Shown here in pieces: positions 24,207 to 36,825 of a DNA stretch of 64,000 nucleotides. The translations under genes and the position numbers were made by a program. Below the pieces are notes generated by a model. That model had not been told where the DNA came from, did no database searches, and saw only the letters and a list, made by a program, of their open reading frames with translations. Numbering within the stretch: the stretch's first letter is position 1; every line of letters starts with the position of its first letter. The stretch comes from Aureobasidium sp. EXF-3400 (taxonomy: Eukaryota; Ascomycota; Dothideomycetes; Dothideales; Saccotheciaceae): the NCBI GenBank assembly GCA_024195585.1, contig SWBL01000026.1, forward strand, positions 124,001 through 188,000, read 5' to 3'.

Positions 24207-26856
24207 TTAACCTGTAGATAGACTGGGAGGCAAGTCCTCGTATCTGGTGCCCCAAGCACTCTCCACAGGCCCAAGAGTCAACTCAAGCACGCCGCCATCG
24301 ACGAAGAATTCATGTCCAATCCAGTTCTTTGTATATGGCACTCCGTTCAGCGTGGCGTTCTGAACATATATATTTTTGTACTCAGCATCGAGACCAACAT
24401 TTCGAACCGTTGCCTTGTTGCCAGAAATCTTGTTAATGATACTGATCTCTGGGAAGAAGGGAGGTGTAATGAGATAGACGTTTTGGCCCGGGACCGGGAA
24501 GAGGCCCATCATAGCAAGAACGATGAAAGAGCCCATGGCGCCCGAATCATCGTTTCCAGGAATGCCATTGACAGTTGTGTTGAACTGGGAAGGGATGTAG
24601 GAGTGTGCTCTTGCAGCGCTCTTGCCTGGGCGCCCAGCGTAGTGATACTGATATACCGGTAGGAAGCCTTGCTCGTCGCCAATGTATAAAAGACCGCTTT
24701 CGTGGAGGTAGTCAAGGCGCTTCACGAAGGAATCTGGACCATCAAGAGTGGTGATCAGAGATTCCATGTCTTGAGGTACATAGGTCGTGTACAGCCAACT
24801 GCTTCCCTCATACGTTTCGTGGCCATCAGGGTTGAGATAACACGATGTGAAATTAAGCAGAGGAGAGCAGAAGATAGGATCTTGATAGCCCCATGTGCCG
24901 TTCATGAATTTGGGCTGCAGAAATCCTGTGAAGCCAGTCTGTGTGCCGTTAATGGTGGAATTCTGATCCTCTTTGTAGAGATTTTTCCAGTTCTCTGATC
25001 GCGAGATGTATTTGTCGTGGTCCGAAGTATGTCCTAGACCACGTGCCATCTCTGCGATACAGAAGTCATTATATGCGTACTCGACTGTACGAGAGACACT
25101 GCGAGTGAACGGGCCCACGCCGTAAGGATCGAAATCATCAGCAGGAATATAACCAAGTGATTTCCACGAGGCCAGACCGCCACGTCCCTCGACTGCCCAG
25201 TTGAGAGGCTCGTCTTCAGCATCTGATACAACAGCCTCGTATGCAAGGGCCCAGTCGATGCCTTGGGTCAGATTCTTGACGTATGCACCAGCCAGCACGA
25301 CATCAGCGTTGGAGCCGCCTTGTGTGAATCCTTTACACAGTGACATTCGGCAATCTGGAAGTTTGCCTTCATGACGATATATGTCCAGCAAGCTTCTGAT
25401 CATCAAGGCCTGAGATTCAGGATCGAAGAGTGTGATCAAAGGATGGATACTGCGGTATGAATCCCAGATGCAGTAGAATGAGTCGTAGTAGGGCTCTGTA
25501 CTGTTCCAAAGAGGGTTCTCTCCTGTGTAATCTTGCGGGCTGATAGAGGCACGGTACAACCCGCTCCAGAAGATAGTCTGAAACTCATCACTGACACTGC
25601 CAGGTGTGACTGCGATCACGCTCATCTTATCAGCCCAGGCCCGACGTGCGGCGGAGCGAGTGCCATCGAAGTCGAAGCTAGGAATTTCTTTTTCGGCGTT
25701 CGAGCACGCTTGAGCGGTACTCATGAAGCTCAACCCAACACGAGCCAAAATTTGATTTGTGTTGTTCTCAGGCGCATTGAAACGCACCCATGCTCCAGCA
25801 GGAAGAATCTCAGGAGAGAGGTTTATTCCATCAGGAACAACACTGAGGTTCTTGGGTTGGGTACCGGCTCTGTTGTTCATGAAGACGCCAGTATCACGAA
25901 TGCTTGCACCAGAAAAATCGGCGCAGAAGTGGAGATCATATGTGCCAATGCCAAAGCTGGGACTAAAGGTACCGTTGCCGACTATCCTTCCAGATTCCGG
26001 ATCCACAGAAATCGATCCATTGCTTCTAGACTTGGGCAAGTCAATGAGATCTGCCAAGATGAGCGGACTAAGGGGCATGTTCGCGGTCCCCTCTGGGAAG
26101 GAGAAGCGGTATAGTGCAGTGTGGTTTGTCACAGTCATCTCGGCACGGACAGAATTCTCGAGGGTAATTGTGAAATATCCTGGTTCTGCTACAATAGAGC
26201 CATTGATCTGAGGTGTGGCTCTATCGGTTGATGTGAATTGACATTCATTCAGGTCATCGTTGCGGCATCCAGGGTGTGCAAAAAGAGGGAAGTTGCCAAG
26301 CGAAGGCGACCTGATATGACAACCATGTTAGCCATACGTTCAAATAGTTGTGGTTGTAAACATAGAGTGGAAGGATTGCAATCAGACAAAACTCAAATTG
26401 GTCTCAAGGGGTATCGATGGGTTGATGACATAAAATAAAGAGTGCTCATCATATAGATGGTGGTGAATTGAAAGGATCGAGATAGACTTACCCTCCTGTT
26501 CCACTGTCGTGCATGTGACTGAAGCCTGTGATGTTACTGTAGTCGCTAGCATAACCGCCTTGGTTTTCACCATTGACGTCTGCAACGGCTTTGGCCATGC
26601 CTGGGAGCAGAAGTTAGCTATGATTGAGTGTTTTGTGACAAAGGGAATACATACCAAACGGCAGAGTGGCACCAGCAAAGACATGTCCTGCGCGATTGTC
26701 AACATAAGAGCGTGTCTCGCCCTTCTTCACTTGTTTCAAACCTCCGAAGCCTGTGCCTATGAGCGGATCAACAAATTGGAGGACATCACTCTGCTGGGCC
26801 AGAGCATGGTCGAGTTGAAGACCTAGCAAGCCGCACAATATCCAAACATAAGCCAT
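24207..26856 (-). CDS. Secreted GH92 alpha-1,2-mannosidase
   Basis: Exons 26856-26655, 26600-26492 and 26310-24207 give 804 residues. A signal peptide (MAYVWILCGLLGLQLDHALA) leads directly into VLQFVDPLIGTGFGG, the N-terminal GH92 signature. Others follow: HVFAGATLPFGMAKAVADVN, GFSHMHDSGTGG, SLGNFPLFAHPGC, and GNDDSGAMGSF near the C-terminus. GH92 enzymes are calcium-dependent exo-alpha-mannosidases. Numerous N-x-S/T sites fit a secreted glycoprotein. The second intron is 181 nt, unusually long for this window, with a GCTAAC branch site. It probably trims mannan or mannoprotein glycans outside the cell. Confidence 0.92.
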
Positions 26857-27287
26857 CTTGTCGCGGGAGTGTTGAAAGCAGAATGCACATTCAATGCTCC
26901 AACAGCAGATGGCAACCACTGGCTATTTGTTGCAACCCCGTGGGTCCCACAACAGCGACCCCGCCCGTCAGTTGATGAGGAGCAGGGAAGCGAGCACAAA
27001 AGGCTACGGTAGCATGCATGATGTACATGTCTTTGATTGAAGCAAAGATTGACAGGGCCGGAGAGAAGTCAAAATGTGATTGATGCTACGGCGGCAGAAG
27101 ATACGAAAAGCGGTGGGAGCAAGAGACAGTGCCAAGACATGACGTGGGACATTTGCGTCCCTCGGCTCGAATCACGAAACCGCCGCGTCTTGCCAGCAAG
27201 TGGTGGCAGGTACGCGGAAAGAGCGACCGTCTTTCTGTCCAAAGACGATATTCACCATCGGCACAGGAGAGAGAGGAGCATTCAAAC
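26857..27287. other. Divergent promoter region
   Basis: Between the GH92 gene (minus) and the acidic-protein gene (plus). No further gene is seen. Confidence 0.4.
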
Positions 27288-28089
27288 ATGCTGGCGACTT
27301 CGAATTTCGGATCTACTTCTTCTCAACCGCACAAGTTCCTGCCCAGCGTGCCGTCGCCACTCTCTCCACGGCGCGCAAATGTCAATTCATCTACTTCCTT
27401 CTGGTCCTTCGACACATCAATGGCAACCTCAGCACCCCAACATGCGTCAAATCAGCAGTCACACGTACCTTTCTCGTCCCGACCAGTAAAAGCAGCTCCT
27501 GTGCCGCGTTCAGATGCATTGCGCGAACGCCGCAGGGACATGTTCTTGCGCAAAGTTCGCCAGGCCCGCGATGAGAACAAGTGGGACTCGAGGATAGACG
27601 ATGTACGTTTTGGGTCACCATACAAGCTCAGACCCAGTACTAACTGTACTACTTCAGATGGCCAGACTCGACTATCTTAAGGAGAAGCGACGATGGGAAG
27701 CCGAACAAGTACGATCCGCACCATTGCTGCACCCAGACTTTGCCGAAGCAGAAGAAACCTCAGACTACGATCTCCCTACATACAGCAGCCAGATGGCATG
27801 GGATCCTCAGTCACAGTCGGAGTATCCCCTGGACTCAGAAGCCGACATTGCTCTGCAACAGGAAAATGAAGAGATGGAGGCCTTGCTCGCCATGATGCAA
27901 GAGGATGAGAATCGTCGAAACCAGCAGTCCGACAGTCAAGAACATGACGATCGTTCTTCGGCTTTTGGCAGTGATGATGATGAGTACGATAGCATCTTCA
28001 TGGATATGATAGACGAGACTGGTGGTGCAGCTTCTGGATCGGAGCAACAGAATCAACATACAGCAGTTGATCAGATGGACTTGAGCTAG
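27288..28089 (+). CDS. Conserved-looking acidic hypothetical protein
   Basis: Exons 27288-27602 and 27658-28089, joined across a 55-nt intron with a perfect TACTAAC branch site, give 248 residues. The N-terminal third is Ser/Pro-rich. A charged helix crosses the junction (RRRDMFLRKVRQARDENKWD, then MARLDYLKEKRRWEAEQ). The C-terminal part is highly acidic and Gln-rich. The arrangement resembles nuclear adaptor proteins, but I do not recognise the family. Confidence 0.7.
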
Positions 28090-28385
28090 ACTGGCGATTC
28101 AGATGGGAATTTGTGGCTTCTTTTGTGTTTTAGCGTGGCGTTGGCTGGATACATCATGGGAATGGTTGCATGGCTCGGTGGGATTGACTCATCAAGGAAA
28201 GGAATTTCAATATGGGTCGGGTAGCTGTCCGAGCTTGTTGAATTATTTGTTTCTCAGCTCGCTAGAACTTGTAATCGTATTCTCAAAACCTGAAATTCTT
28301 CTCATCTTATACCATCATCTATCGGGTATGTCTCAAGCATTAATCCCTCGGTTTCCTTCCACACCTCGTCTCTACTATCCACCTC

Positions 28386-29053
28386 TCAGCTAGCAACACC
28401 ACTCTTCCCCTCAAACTCCTTCAAATACGGATCCTCCTTGAACTTAGCATACCCCTCCCTCTCCAAACTCCTCCTCGCAACACTGACATCAAACTCAATA
28501 TCCTCAATCAAACTCTCCTTGCTCACATAATCATACTCCGGTCTAATGAATCCCAAAATCACCAAATTCATATGCGCACCGTAAAAGTCCTTGTCGAACT
28601 TCTCAAGAACATGCACTTCAACACTACGAACTGTGTTTTTGTAGAACGGGTTCCAGCCGATGGACATTACTTGGAGGTAAACGGTGGAGGTGGAGGAGAG
28701 AGAGCAGTAGCCGTAGTAGACGCCTGATTCGATCTCGTCGTGGCCGCCGACTGTGAGGCCTGAGAGGGGGATGTTGGCGGTGGGGATGCCGAGCTGTTTG
28801 GAGGATATCAGTATTTTTTATATGTTGGTCTTGATTCCTGAATTCCTTTGTAGTTTGTTTCTTTTGGTGACATAGTGTTTAGAGGGCTTGATGAGTTGGG
28901 TCTGGTGAACGGCCGAGAAGAGAGAGTATTACTAACCTCTTTGCTGCCTCGTCCAAAGCCTTTGACGACTTCGCCATTCAACTTGAGCGGGAATGGTGGC
29001 TCGGGACCGCTGTCAGGACCGACGATGGGATCGCGGGGGCCGTCTGGACGCAT
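28386..29053 (-). CDS. FMN1: Riboflavin kinase
   Basis: Exons 29053-28937 and 28793-28386, joined across a 143-nt intron, give 174 residues, the size of fungal monofunctional flavokinases. The junction reads [18 protein letters not shown], the riboflavin-kinase nucleotide loop. [29 protein letters not shown] and a C-terminal [10 protein letters not shown] segment follow. The enzyme phosphorylates riboflavin with ATP to make FMN, the committed step to flavin cofactors. No organelle-targeting peptide is evident. Confidence 0.93.
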
Positions 29054-29408
29054 GATGTTTGTTTTGTGATGGTTTGGTAAGTTGCTTGTAGTTGAGGATT
29101 AAAGCAGGTGGTTGATGTGTTTGCCTGACACGGTGGATGCGCCGGATTTTGCGGCGTTTGCATGATCACTTCTAACACGCCTTTATCCTTCTTGACCAGC
29201 AACTCGTCACTTCTCAATTTTTGATTGGTGTTGTACCTTTCTTGTCATTTTTGTCACGCAGATGACACTAATAATATATGGTCTGGAGGATACAGACAGG
29301 TTACGCAATCATCTGAGTCTGCATTTGCAGCATAATGTGAACTTAAATTGGATCTATACTGCTGCAGCGAAGTCTATCTCATTGCATAATGCCTCCATCA
29401 TTATTAAT
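29054..29408. other. Short intergenic region
   Basis: Promoter of the riboflavin kinase gene and 3' flank of UFD2. Nothing further is recognised. Confidence 0.4.
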
Positions 29409-32400
29409 TCATGTACTAGTGTCCATCGGATCGCCAGCAGTGTTGGCAGCCTTCTCCTTTCTCTTCATTTCAATGAACGCCAAGATTTCCTTCTTCTTGT
29501 CTTCAGCTGGGACCACATCTTCAAAAGCGAGCGGCACGCGGTTGAAGGGGTCAGTAGAATCTGAAAGCAAATGCGAACGAATGGTGCTGCGGTCGACGAT
29601 CTGCTTGCTGCTGGGCAACAGGACAGGATCTTCCATCAAGGAGCCCATGATGGGGTCGAGAAGTTCGTCTGGAATCTCGCCAAGGTCTTCTTCATCCATA
29701 ACTTCCTGAGCATGCACCAGTGCCACAGCATCGGTCAAGGCAGTGAATTGCTTGATCTGCTCAGGAGATTTCATGCCGAAGGCTTCCATGAGTTGCATCG
29801 CCTCTGTAAAGTTGGCGGGCTTGTACGAGCGACCATCACGAGCAATCGCTTGACGGAAGCTGTCACGGTGCTCTAGGTTCAAGTAGACGTCCACCAGATC
29901 TGCAAGTAGCTCACGAGGCTTGAAGCCATACTGTTCGGGCTGGTCCACCTTGAGATTGCGTCGGCGTGGCCCAACCATGGCGTCGAGGTTGTAGTCCAAC
30001 ATGTCTGCAAGACGTTGCACGATCTCTGGCATGGTGAAGGCGCCGGCCAAAGCATCTGTGAACAACTTGAGCATAGCGACGGTCTCCTTGGTCAAGCCCA
30101 TGTAGGATTTGGCGCGACCTTGCTGTTCGGCCAATGCTTCTTCCTTTTCTTGCCGTACCGTCTGCTCCATGTTCTCTGAACCAGGGGCTTTCAGCTCCAC
30201 TTGTAAATCATGGATCTTAGCAAACGAGCCAAACACCTCGTCCAAGACATATGTTACGTCGTTCAGCAAGAGGTTGACAAAGCGTACGAAAAACTCGGTG
30301 TTGACGTCCGCTTCCTTGCCGAGATTCTCGCGATAAAGAGGGTTTGCCCAGATACTCTTGAACACTTGGAAGATCTCGTAGCGAATGTTAAACTTGTCGT
30401 AGAATGCGGTATGTGTTCCAGTTGCTTCACACTCAATGTAGAACTGCATGAGTGCATGTAAGAGATGCTTGTGACAGAACTCCGAGCCATTGAGAAGATC
30501 CCCGAGAACACCTTTTGAGAAGTTACCAAAAGGCCAGACACCATGGAATAGGATGGTGACCAGTCCAGCCTTCATGTAAGGATTCTTGATGTAGTTCGTG
30601 TTGCGCAAGAACGTGATGCAAACGGTGGCAAGCTCCTCACACTGGGTAGAAGTGACAATATGAGGGATGTTGCGGGTGATGAACTTGAAGTTATCGACAA
30701 CATCTTCAAGGAAATACTCGGGGAGACATCTGAACACCTCAGGCTGCTCCTCGGGCAAAGGTAGGCGCAAAGTCTCCTTTGGAAGGTTTTGCCCTGATGC
30801 TAGACGGAGAATCCAGACGATGACATACCTCATAAATTGCATAGATCTTGCTTGGGAGACTTCATCGAGCAACACACCAGTGGTTGCATGAATGACGCTA
30901 TGCATTCTGTCGACCTCGTCTCTGTACTTCTGCAGGTGCTGCTCGAAGCGCAAGGCGTACCTAGGATCATGCGCATACTTGTGTTTCTCTGCCTCGAATC
31001 TTTCAAGCTCTTTTTCCATGTGCTTGACTTGCTTCTGCATACTCTCCATCCTAGTGCTGGCAGCCTCGGTACCGTAGTGATGAGCCGCTACAGTGAGAAA
31101 GAAGATCTCGGATATGAAGTTGTTGGTACCACCAACTTTCTGCTCGTAGAATGCGTCGGAGGTTTTCTGATCTGCGTTCATCTTTGTCTCATCCGAGATG
31201 TCAACTCTGGGGTTTCTTCGGAGGTAGTCGACATCAATTTTCTCGATCTTGCTGAAAGTAGCATTCATAAAAGGATCACATAGTCGATCGAGACAGTTCG
31301 TGATGTTGATCATGAAGCCATCTGAGGAGGTGGTCTTTTCGTCGACTCTCGTGGCACGGCGTTTGTGGTTAGTGTTCATGCAATGGGCGAACCAGTCCAG
31401 TAGCCTCTCACGCGGCTCCTTTCCAGATTTGACGATTTTGTCAGCGATGGCGAAAAGCTCTTCTTGATGGGTGTTGAGTGTCATGCGAAGCGAACGTTGG
31501 GCGTTTGCAATGTAAGCCCTGTCCTTCGATCTGGGTGTGGTAAAGAAGCTTTGCGCGACGCCATTCTGGAGAGGCGAGAGACGGAAGAAGGGACCAAGAA
31601 TGGTGACCATCTCAATATCCTGTGCTGCGACGCCATCAGGCAGGAAAGCAGGTGATTGAGTCACTGCCTCTACGATCTTGGGATGTTGAAGGAGGTTTCT
31701 GAGAGCGGTGAGATAGTACTTGTATTCGATGTCGTTCATGGACAGTGCAGCCAGCTGCCTGCTAAGCTGTTCGACAGCGCCAACCAAAGCATCCTTGATC
31801 GACTCATCCTCTTCGAAGCGCGAAACAGCCTCGATGAGGAAATCGTAATCGATGCCGGATTCGCTCTGAGGTTCTGCGAGGAGGTGCTTGGCTAATGCGT
31901 TCTCTGGCGGCGTTTCGAAACCGAACATCTCGGGCATGGTGATGGCGAAGATGCAGTAGCTCATGCAGAGTCGTCGGGCCTCCATCAGGACCTTGAATCT
32001 CGGGCTTTCGGTGTCGGTACTCCTCATGCTTCGGCAAGCCTTGGAGATGCGCTTCCAACATGCTAGCAGGTAATCCAGGGGTGTGATGTTTTTCAGGAGG
32101 CCGGCGGCTTCAGGAAGAGCCTGGTCCAGCAGGCTCGTCTTAAGCTGAAGCGGCTCATTTTGTTCCAGCAAGTCATCTCGTACGCTCTCGAGGTAATACA
32201 AGGGCTGCGAGGCAGCATCCCGAACGACATCAGGTTTCAGTGACAAGCGGAATATCTGACTGAGTTGGCGATCTTCCCATGTTTCGAGCGAGTCCGAGGC
32301 TTGCGGGCGTGACCTTGGCTGGGGCGAGTCATCGTTGGGGCGCTTCTGAGCAACGGAAGGTGTGATGTTGATCTTTACGGGCGTCTTCGTCTCATTCTTG

Positions 32401-32645
32401 ATGCCCAACTGTGAGAAAGAATTGCCCGCTGGCTCTGTCGGTTTATCCTGCGAGGTGGACGATGAGGCTGGCGGAGTCTCGACACTGGGAGATGATGGCG
32501 CTGGTGAAGATGGACCTGAGCCACCACCGAGCTTAGCAAGGCGCTTGTTACGGATCTGCCCATGTTAGATCCAACAAGACAGCGAGCTACACGCTTTAGC
32601 AGCGACGCGCATGCAAGATACCTTGTCTGCTTCTGATTCGGCCAT
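29409..32645 (-). CDS. UFD2: Ubiquitin conjugation factor E4 (Ufd2)
   Basis: Exon 1 (32645-32622) encodes only eight residues (MAESEADK). Exon 2 (32555-29409) begins IRNKRLAKLG, as in other Ufd2 proteins; total 1056 residues. A disordered Pro/Ser segment precedes the long armadillo-like Ufd2 core, with segments such as ITPLDYLLACWKR, FVRFVNLLLNDVTYVLDEVF and DMLDYNLDAMVGPRRRNL. The C-terminal U-box reads DPIMGSLMEDPVLLPSSKQI, then VDRSTIRSHLLSDSTDPFNR. Ufd2 binds Cdc48 and extends short ubiquitin chains on substrates for proteasomal degradation. The 66-nt intron has a CTAAC branch site. Confidence 0.94.
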
Positions 32646-34333
32646 GGTGTGTGGCGGATAGATGGATGAATGTGGGAAGACCAGTGTGTGAGATGGTCGA
32701 AAGATAACCGTGGCGTGTGTGCCTCAAGCAGACTCGGTTTGAATATGAACGAACAGGTGATGATCAAAGTGATGGTATAGTCAAGGCAATCGATTACTGG
32801 TCAAGGTGACGCTCATCAAGCCTTAAGACCGCTATTTCCATTCAAGCTCACTGCCCGTTTGGAATTTTCTCGAACAAGACGACCACAGTCTCCCTCACTT
32901 ATCAACACCACGCACTATGTCTTCGTGTCTTTTAGATTGCTTGTTTCCAGGACTGAAACATAGATCCTGATGAGAGAGAAAGCTGTTTGCTGTTTCTAAA
33001 ACCATTGCTTCCTTGCCTACATCTTAGATCATGTCACCGAACCACCAACCATGATCCAAATTGAATTTGGTTGCTCTCACACAGGCATCAGCACTGTCCT
33101 TGTGAATCTTCTCCACAAACTGTTGAGTGGGGGTCCTCCACGATTCAACTCTTTGGTCAAACGGACTAAAAATGACTTGCAGTTCACACCACCGCTGTGT
33201 GTTGACATCAAATGTCTCTGACCGACCTCCAAGGAATGATATTTGGATCATGGATCGTCCCCACAGTTGCTGCTTGCTTGTCTACCATGCTGCCCGTACT
33301 TGCGGCCGTACGACCAGTGACCATCTCGACCATTCTCCCAAAGAGGTAATATCTGTCAAGTACTTCTATCACGCCTTGTTTGCCTCTATTCTAAAGCAAT
33401 GTTTGATCTCCCTGTAGGCTTCAATAGACAGCGAGGCGGCGAGTAGGAGAGGAAGATCCTCAGGAAAAGACAATATCCTTGCCCTAGATGGCTGACCGGC
33501 ATGATCCCGAAACACCATCTGATACAGTGATGGGTCCCCGTACCTATGAGAAATGAAGCATGATAATCATTCAGGTTGCTGTGGCACAGCATGTGTGGCT
33601 GATCGCGGTACATGTTGACTCTCGGCGCATTTTGGACAAAACAAAGCTAACAGCCAGCCTGGTCTGAGCGTTGAATCTGAGTTCGGTGTTGAACGAGGCG
33701 CAGACAAGGACAGAGGAGCGATACGTGACCAGTGGGAGGCTCAGACGCTGTACAAGAGACAGAAGAAGAAAAAGCCCGGCAGTGCAACGATAGCGCTCGC
33801 TGCAAGTCGTGCATACCCAAGCCACACAACAGACGGCAAGCGCGAGAAGGGGCCATTTTCCTCTGACACGAGGCAGCCGTGGGTGTTGTGCCTAGCGTTA
33901 TAATAATTACTCTGCGCAATCTGTGTAATAACACGTTCGCCTGTTCGCTGTTTGATGCTCGCAGACCACACCGTTTGACGTGATTGTCTGCCTCCTGACC
34001 CTCTTATCACTTCTGTACTTGTTCTTCGACACAACCCAGACTCGCACGTAGACTCAAGCACGCCAACCGCAGAAGCAAGCAGACGTGTTGTTCCTCTGCA
34101 ATAATTAACAAAACAAACTAGCCGTGCCCAACAACGCCCGCGTCAACCGCTTGGCGTCCAGCCTCTAGGTGCGTACGGTCCTTCCTCTTCGTCGCCTGCC
34201 AACATCACTGCCATCACCGTTGCCGACATCACATCCTATCTCCATAACAATACACCTGCGTCTTGGCCTGATTATCCGGCCAACTTGCTCACTCAAACCT
34301 ACCTCACAGACTCTTTGTTGATCTATCTCCATA
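32646..34333. other. Long divergent region between UFD2 and RHO1
   Basis: About 1.7 kb. It should contain the UFD2 promoter and a long RHO1 promoter and 5' leader; a GTGCGT donor-like site at 34168 may start a leader intron. Open frames of up to about 105 codons are unconvincing, and I see no supported gene. Confidence 0.4.
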
Positions 34334-35246
34334 ATGGCGGAAATTCGTCGCAAGCTCGTTATCGTTGGTGATGGTGCTTGTGGAAAGACCTGTCTCCTCA
34401 TGTAAGAAACAGTGCTGCCTGTTGTCGTCTGTTGACCATGCCTTGCTGACTCGCCATCGACAGTGTCTTCTCCAAGGGTACCTTCCCTGAGGTTCGTTTA
34501 TCTATACCCCTGGCTCGCCGTCGTCGCTCGACTTGTTTCCCCTCTCCGTCGCACCCCCCGCCAACCTCCCACGCTCGAGCGCGACCAGCAGCCTCTAACC
34601 TATTGCACCCGATGTGCTAACATTATCGCCCAAAGGTTTACGTCCCCACCGTCTTCGAGAACTACGTCGCCGATGTCGAAGTCGATGGCAAGCACGTCGA
34701 GCTCGCCCTTTGGGATACCGCTGGCCAGGAAGATTACGACAGACTGCGCCCTCTTTCCTACCCTGACTCGCATGTCATCCTGATCTGTTTCGCCGTCGAC
34801 TCGCCCGACTCTCTCGACAACGTCCAGGAGAAGGTACGCCGCCCGCTCGGACTGCCACCCCACGTGCCTGGTCGCATGCTGACATGATTTGTTTTTCCAG
34901 TGGATCTCCGAGGTCCTGCATTTCTGCCAAGGTCTTCCCATCATCCTCGTTGGATGTAAGAAGGATCTCAGACACGACCAGAAGACCATCGAGGAACTTC
35001 ACAAGACTTCGCAGACTCCCGTTACCGAGGAGCAGGTGCGTCCCGACCCTTTGTATCAAACGTGAACCCGACTTACACAGTACACAGGCCAGACAAGTCA
35101 AGGACAAGATTGGTGCCAAGGAGTACATCGAGTGCTCGGCCAAGACTAACGAGGGCGTCCGTGAGGTCTTTGAGCACGCTACCCGTGCTGCTCTCACCTC
35201 AAGAAAGGAGAGGAGTAGCAGCCGCAAGAAGTGCCTGATCCTGTAA
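34334..35246 (+). CDS. RHO1: Rho1-type small GTPase
   Basis: Five exons, 34334-34401, 34464-34491, 34636-34833, 34901-35035 and 35088-35246, give 195 residues. All GTPase motifs are present: GDGACGKT (P-loop), PTVFENY (switch I effector region), [17 protein letters not shown] (switch II), GCKKDL and ECSAKT. The tail has a polybasic run ([11 protein letters not shown]) and the CAAX box CLIL, predicting geranylgeranylation and plasma-membrane localisation. Rho1 activates glucan synthase and the Pkc1 cell-integrity pathway. Exon 2 is only 28 nt. Confidence 0.95.
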
Positions 35247-36825
35247 GCGGGCAGGCCCGATTGCGCGATCATCCACACCTCGACATGGAGAACAAAACAT
35301 GGTTCAGTGACCATGGACGAAGCGCATTTCACCATGTCGTGTCTTCCCGAGGGCTGCTGCTCTGCCAACTGAACGATAAGTTGCAGCTCGAGGCCTGAGA
35401 GACTTGCACATTATACCTTGGTTCTGCAACACGGCGTTCGGATTGGAGTTTCTTGGTTGTCCTGTTCTGCACCACAAGAGACATGTCCACCCTATTCAGC
35501 AAGCGAAACGGACGAGGCATACACGCAGGGCATTGTGTTTGTTGGTCGAGGATGTGGCACTGATGGTCTTGATCATTCGTCTTGCTCGGCTCACGCACAT
35601 GCACATCTTGTCTCTTTTTCACTTCTCTTAGTACAAGTCGCTCAGGTCTCTACCCACATATCCCCCCTTGTTTTTTCCGTCGGTCACTGTTTTTCTCAAC
35701 CATCACCTGCACTGCGCATTCAGATCGGTGTAATATTTGTCATAGGCGTCAATGAACTAGTTTTCTTTGCACAAGGACAGTTTCTAAAACATGTTGACAA
35801 TGATGGTCTCGAACCTCTAGACAATGACGTGCAACTTGAAGATGCTCCGAGTAAGTTAGGAATTAAGTGTATGCTTGAATGGCAACCCTAGAGATGGCGG
35901 AAGACACCGGCGTGGCAGGAAGAGATGATCGCGTGTTGATCTGCCTGTCTTTCCCCATGTTTGGCCGTGGATTTATGACACGGGATGGCGAAACGGCGAG
36001 GATCTTGAGACATTCGCAAAAGGAGGGGTCATGTCACGATAGAGAAGGGAGCATCATCTGGTGGCAGGCAGCGGAAGCTCATCATCAGAGACAAAAGACT
36101 GGTGACAGACCACCGGGGTTAAGAAAGAGTGCGGGCAAGCGAGCCAATGATGGAATTGCTGGGCATCCCACTTTCACTAATGACGAGTCGCAAAGCTACT
36201 CGATACTTCGCACATGCATGTTATTTACAGTGAATCCAGCGATAATTTGCGTACGGTAGAGTAGAGATAGTCGGGTATTATGACTGTAGAGTGCATGAAT
36301 CTGAGGCAGCAGCTCCTGATGACGAGGGAGCAGTGAGGAAAGTGCTGAGAATCTGGCAAGTGACAACGTCGTACGGGAAGGCTCCCGCCGCTAGTCGGGA
36401 ATAGTTTGGCCCAGAAGGTGTCGAACACACGCATTTCCAAGCGGCCTCTTTCTAGTCGTTCTGCACATCTTCACTTGTTCAAATCCACTCGACTTCCCTG
36501 ATCAACATCCTCCCTCTCCACTACACCTCGACAACAAACATCCACTCCTCGGTCAAACATGCGCCTCTTCCGCATCAACACCACCCCCACCATGTCGCTC
36601 ATGGCTTCCTTGTGATCTCTGACCAGCACGGTATGTGCCTACGACCGCCAGAGACATCGCACACCATCTGATGCTGTACTAGCTGTCCATCGAGCACCGA
36701 CACGCGCCTGCAGCTTAGCGCAGACACCCAACTACATCTCCATATCACCCACTATCCGCTACACGTCCGCACGATCCGTCTGAAACTCGACTGTCACGCG
36801 ACATATCCTTCCTCCCACACTCAAC
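35247..36825. other. Intergenic region between RHO1 and the Siw14-like gene
   Basis: About 1.6 kb. The RHO1 3' flank is followed by the leader of the Siw14-like gene, which contains a possible uORF at 36559-36615. No other gene is supported. Confidence 0.4.
36559..36615 (+). promoter_or_regulatory. Possible upstream ORF of the Siw14-like gene
   Basis: An ATG followed by 17 sense codons and TGA lies in a pyrimidine-rich leader-like stretch about 210 nt before the main start. A donor-like GTATGT follows at 36631. If the transcript begins upstream of 36559, this uORF could dampen translation of the phosphatase. No conservation can be checked here. Confidence 0.3.
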
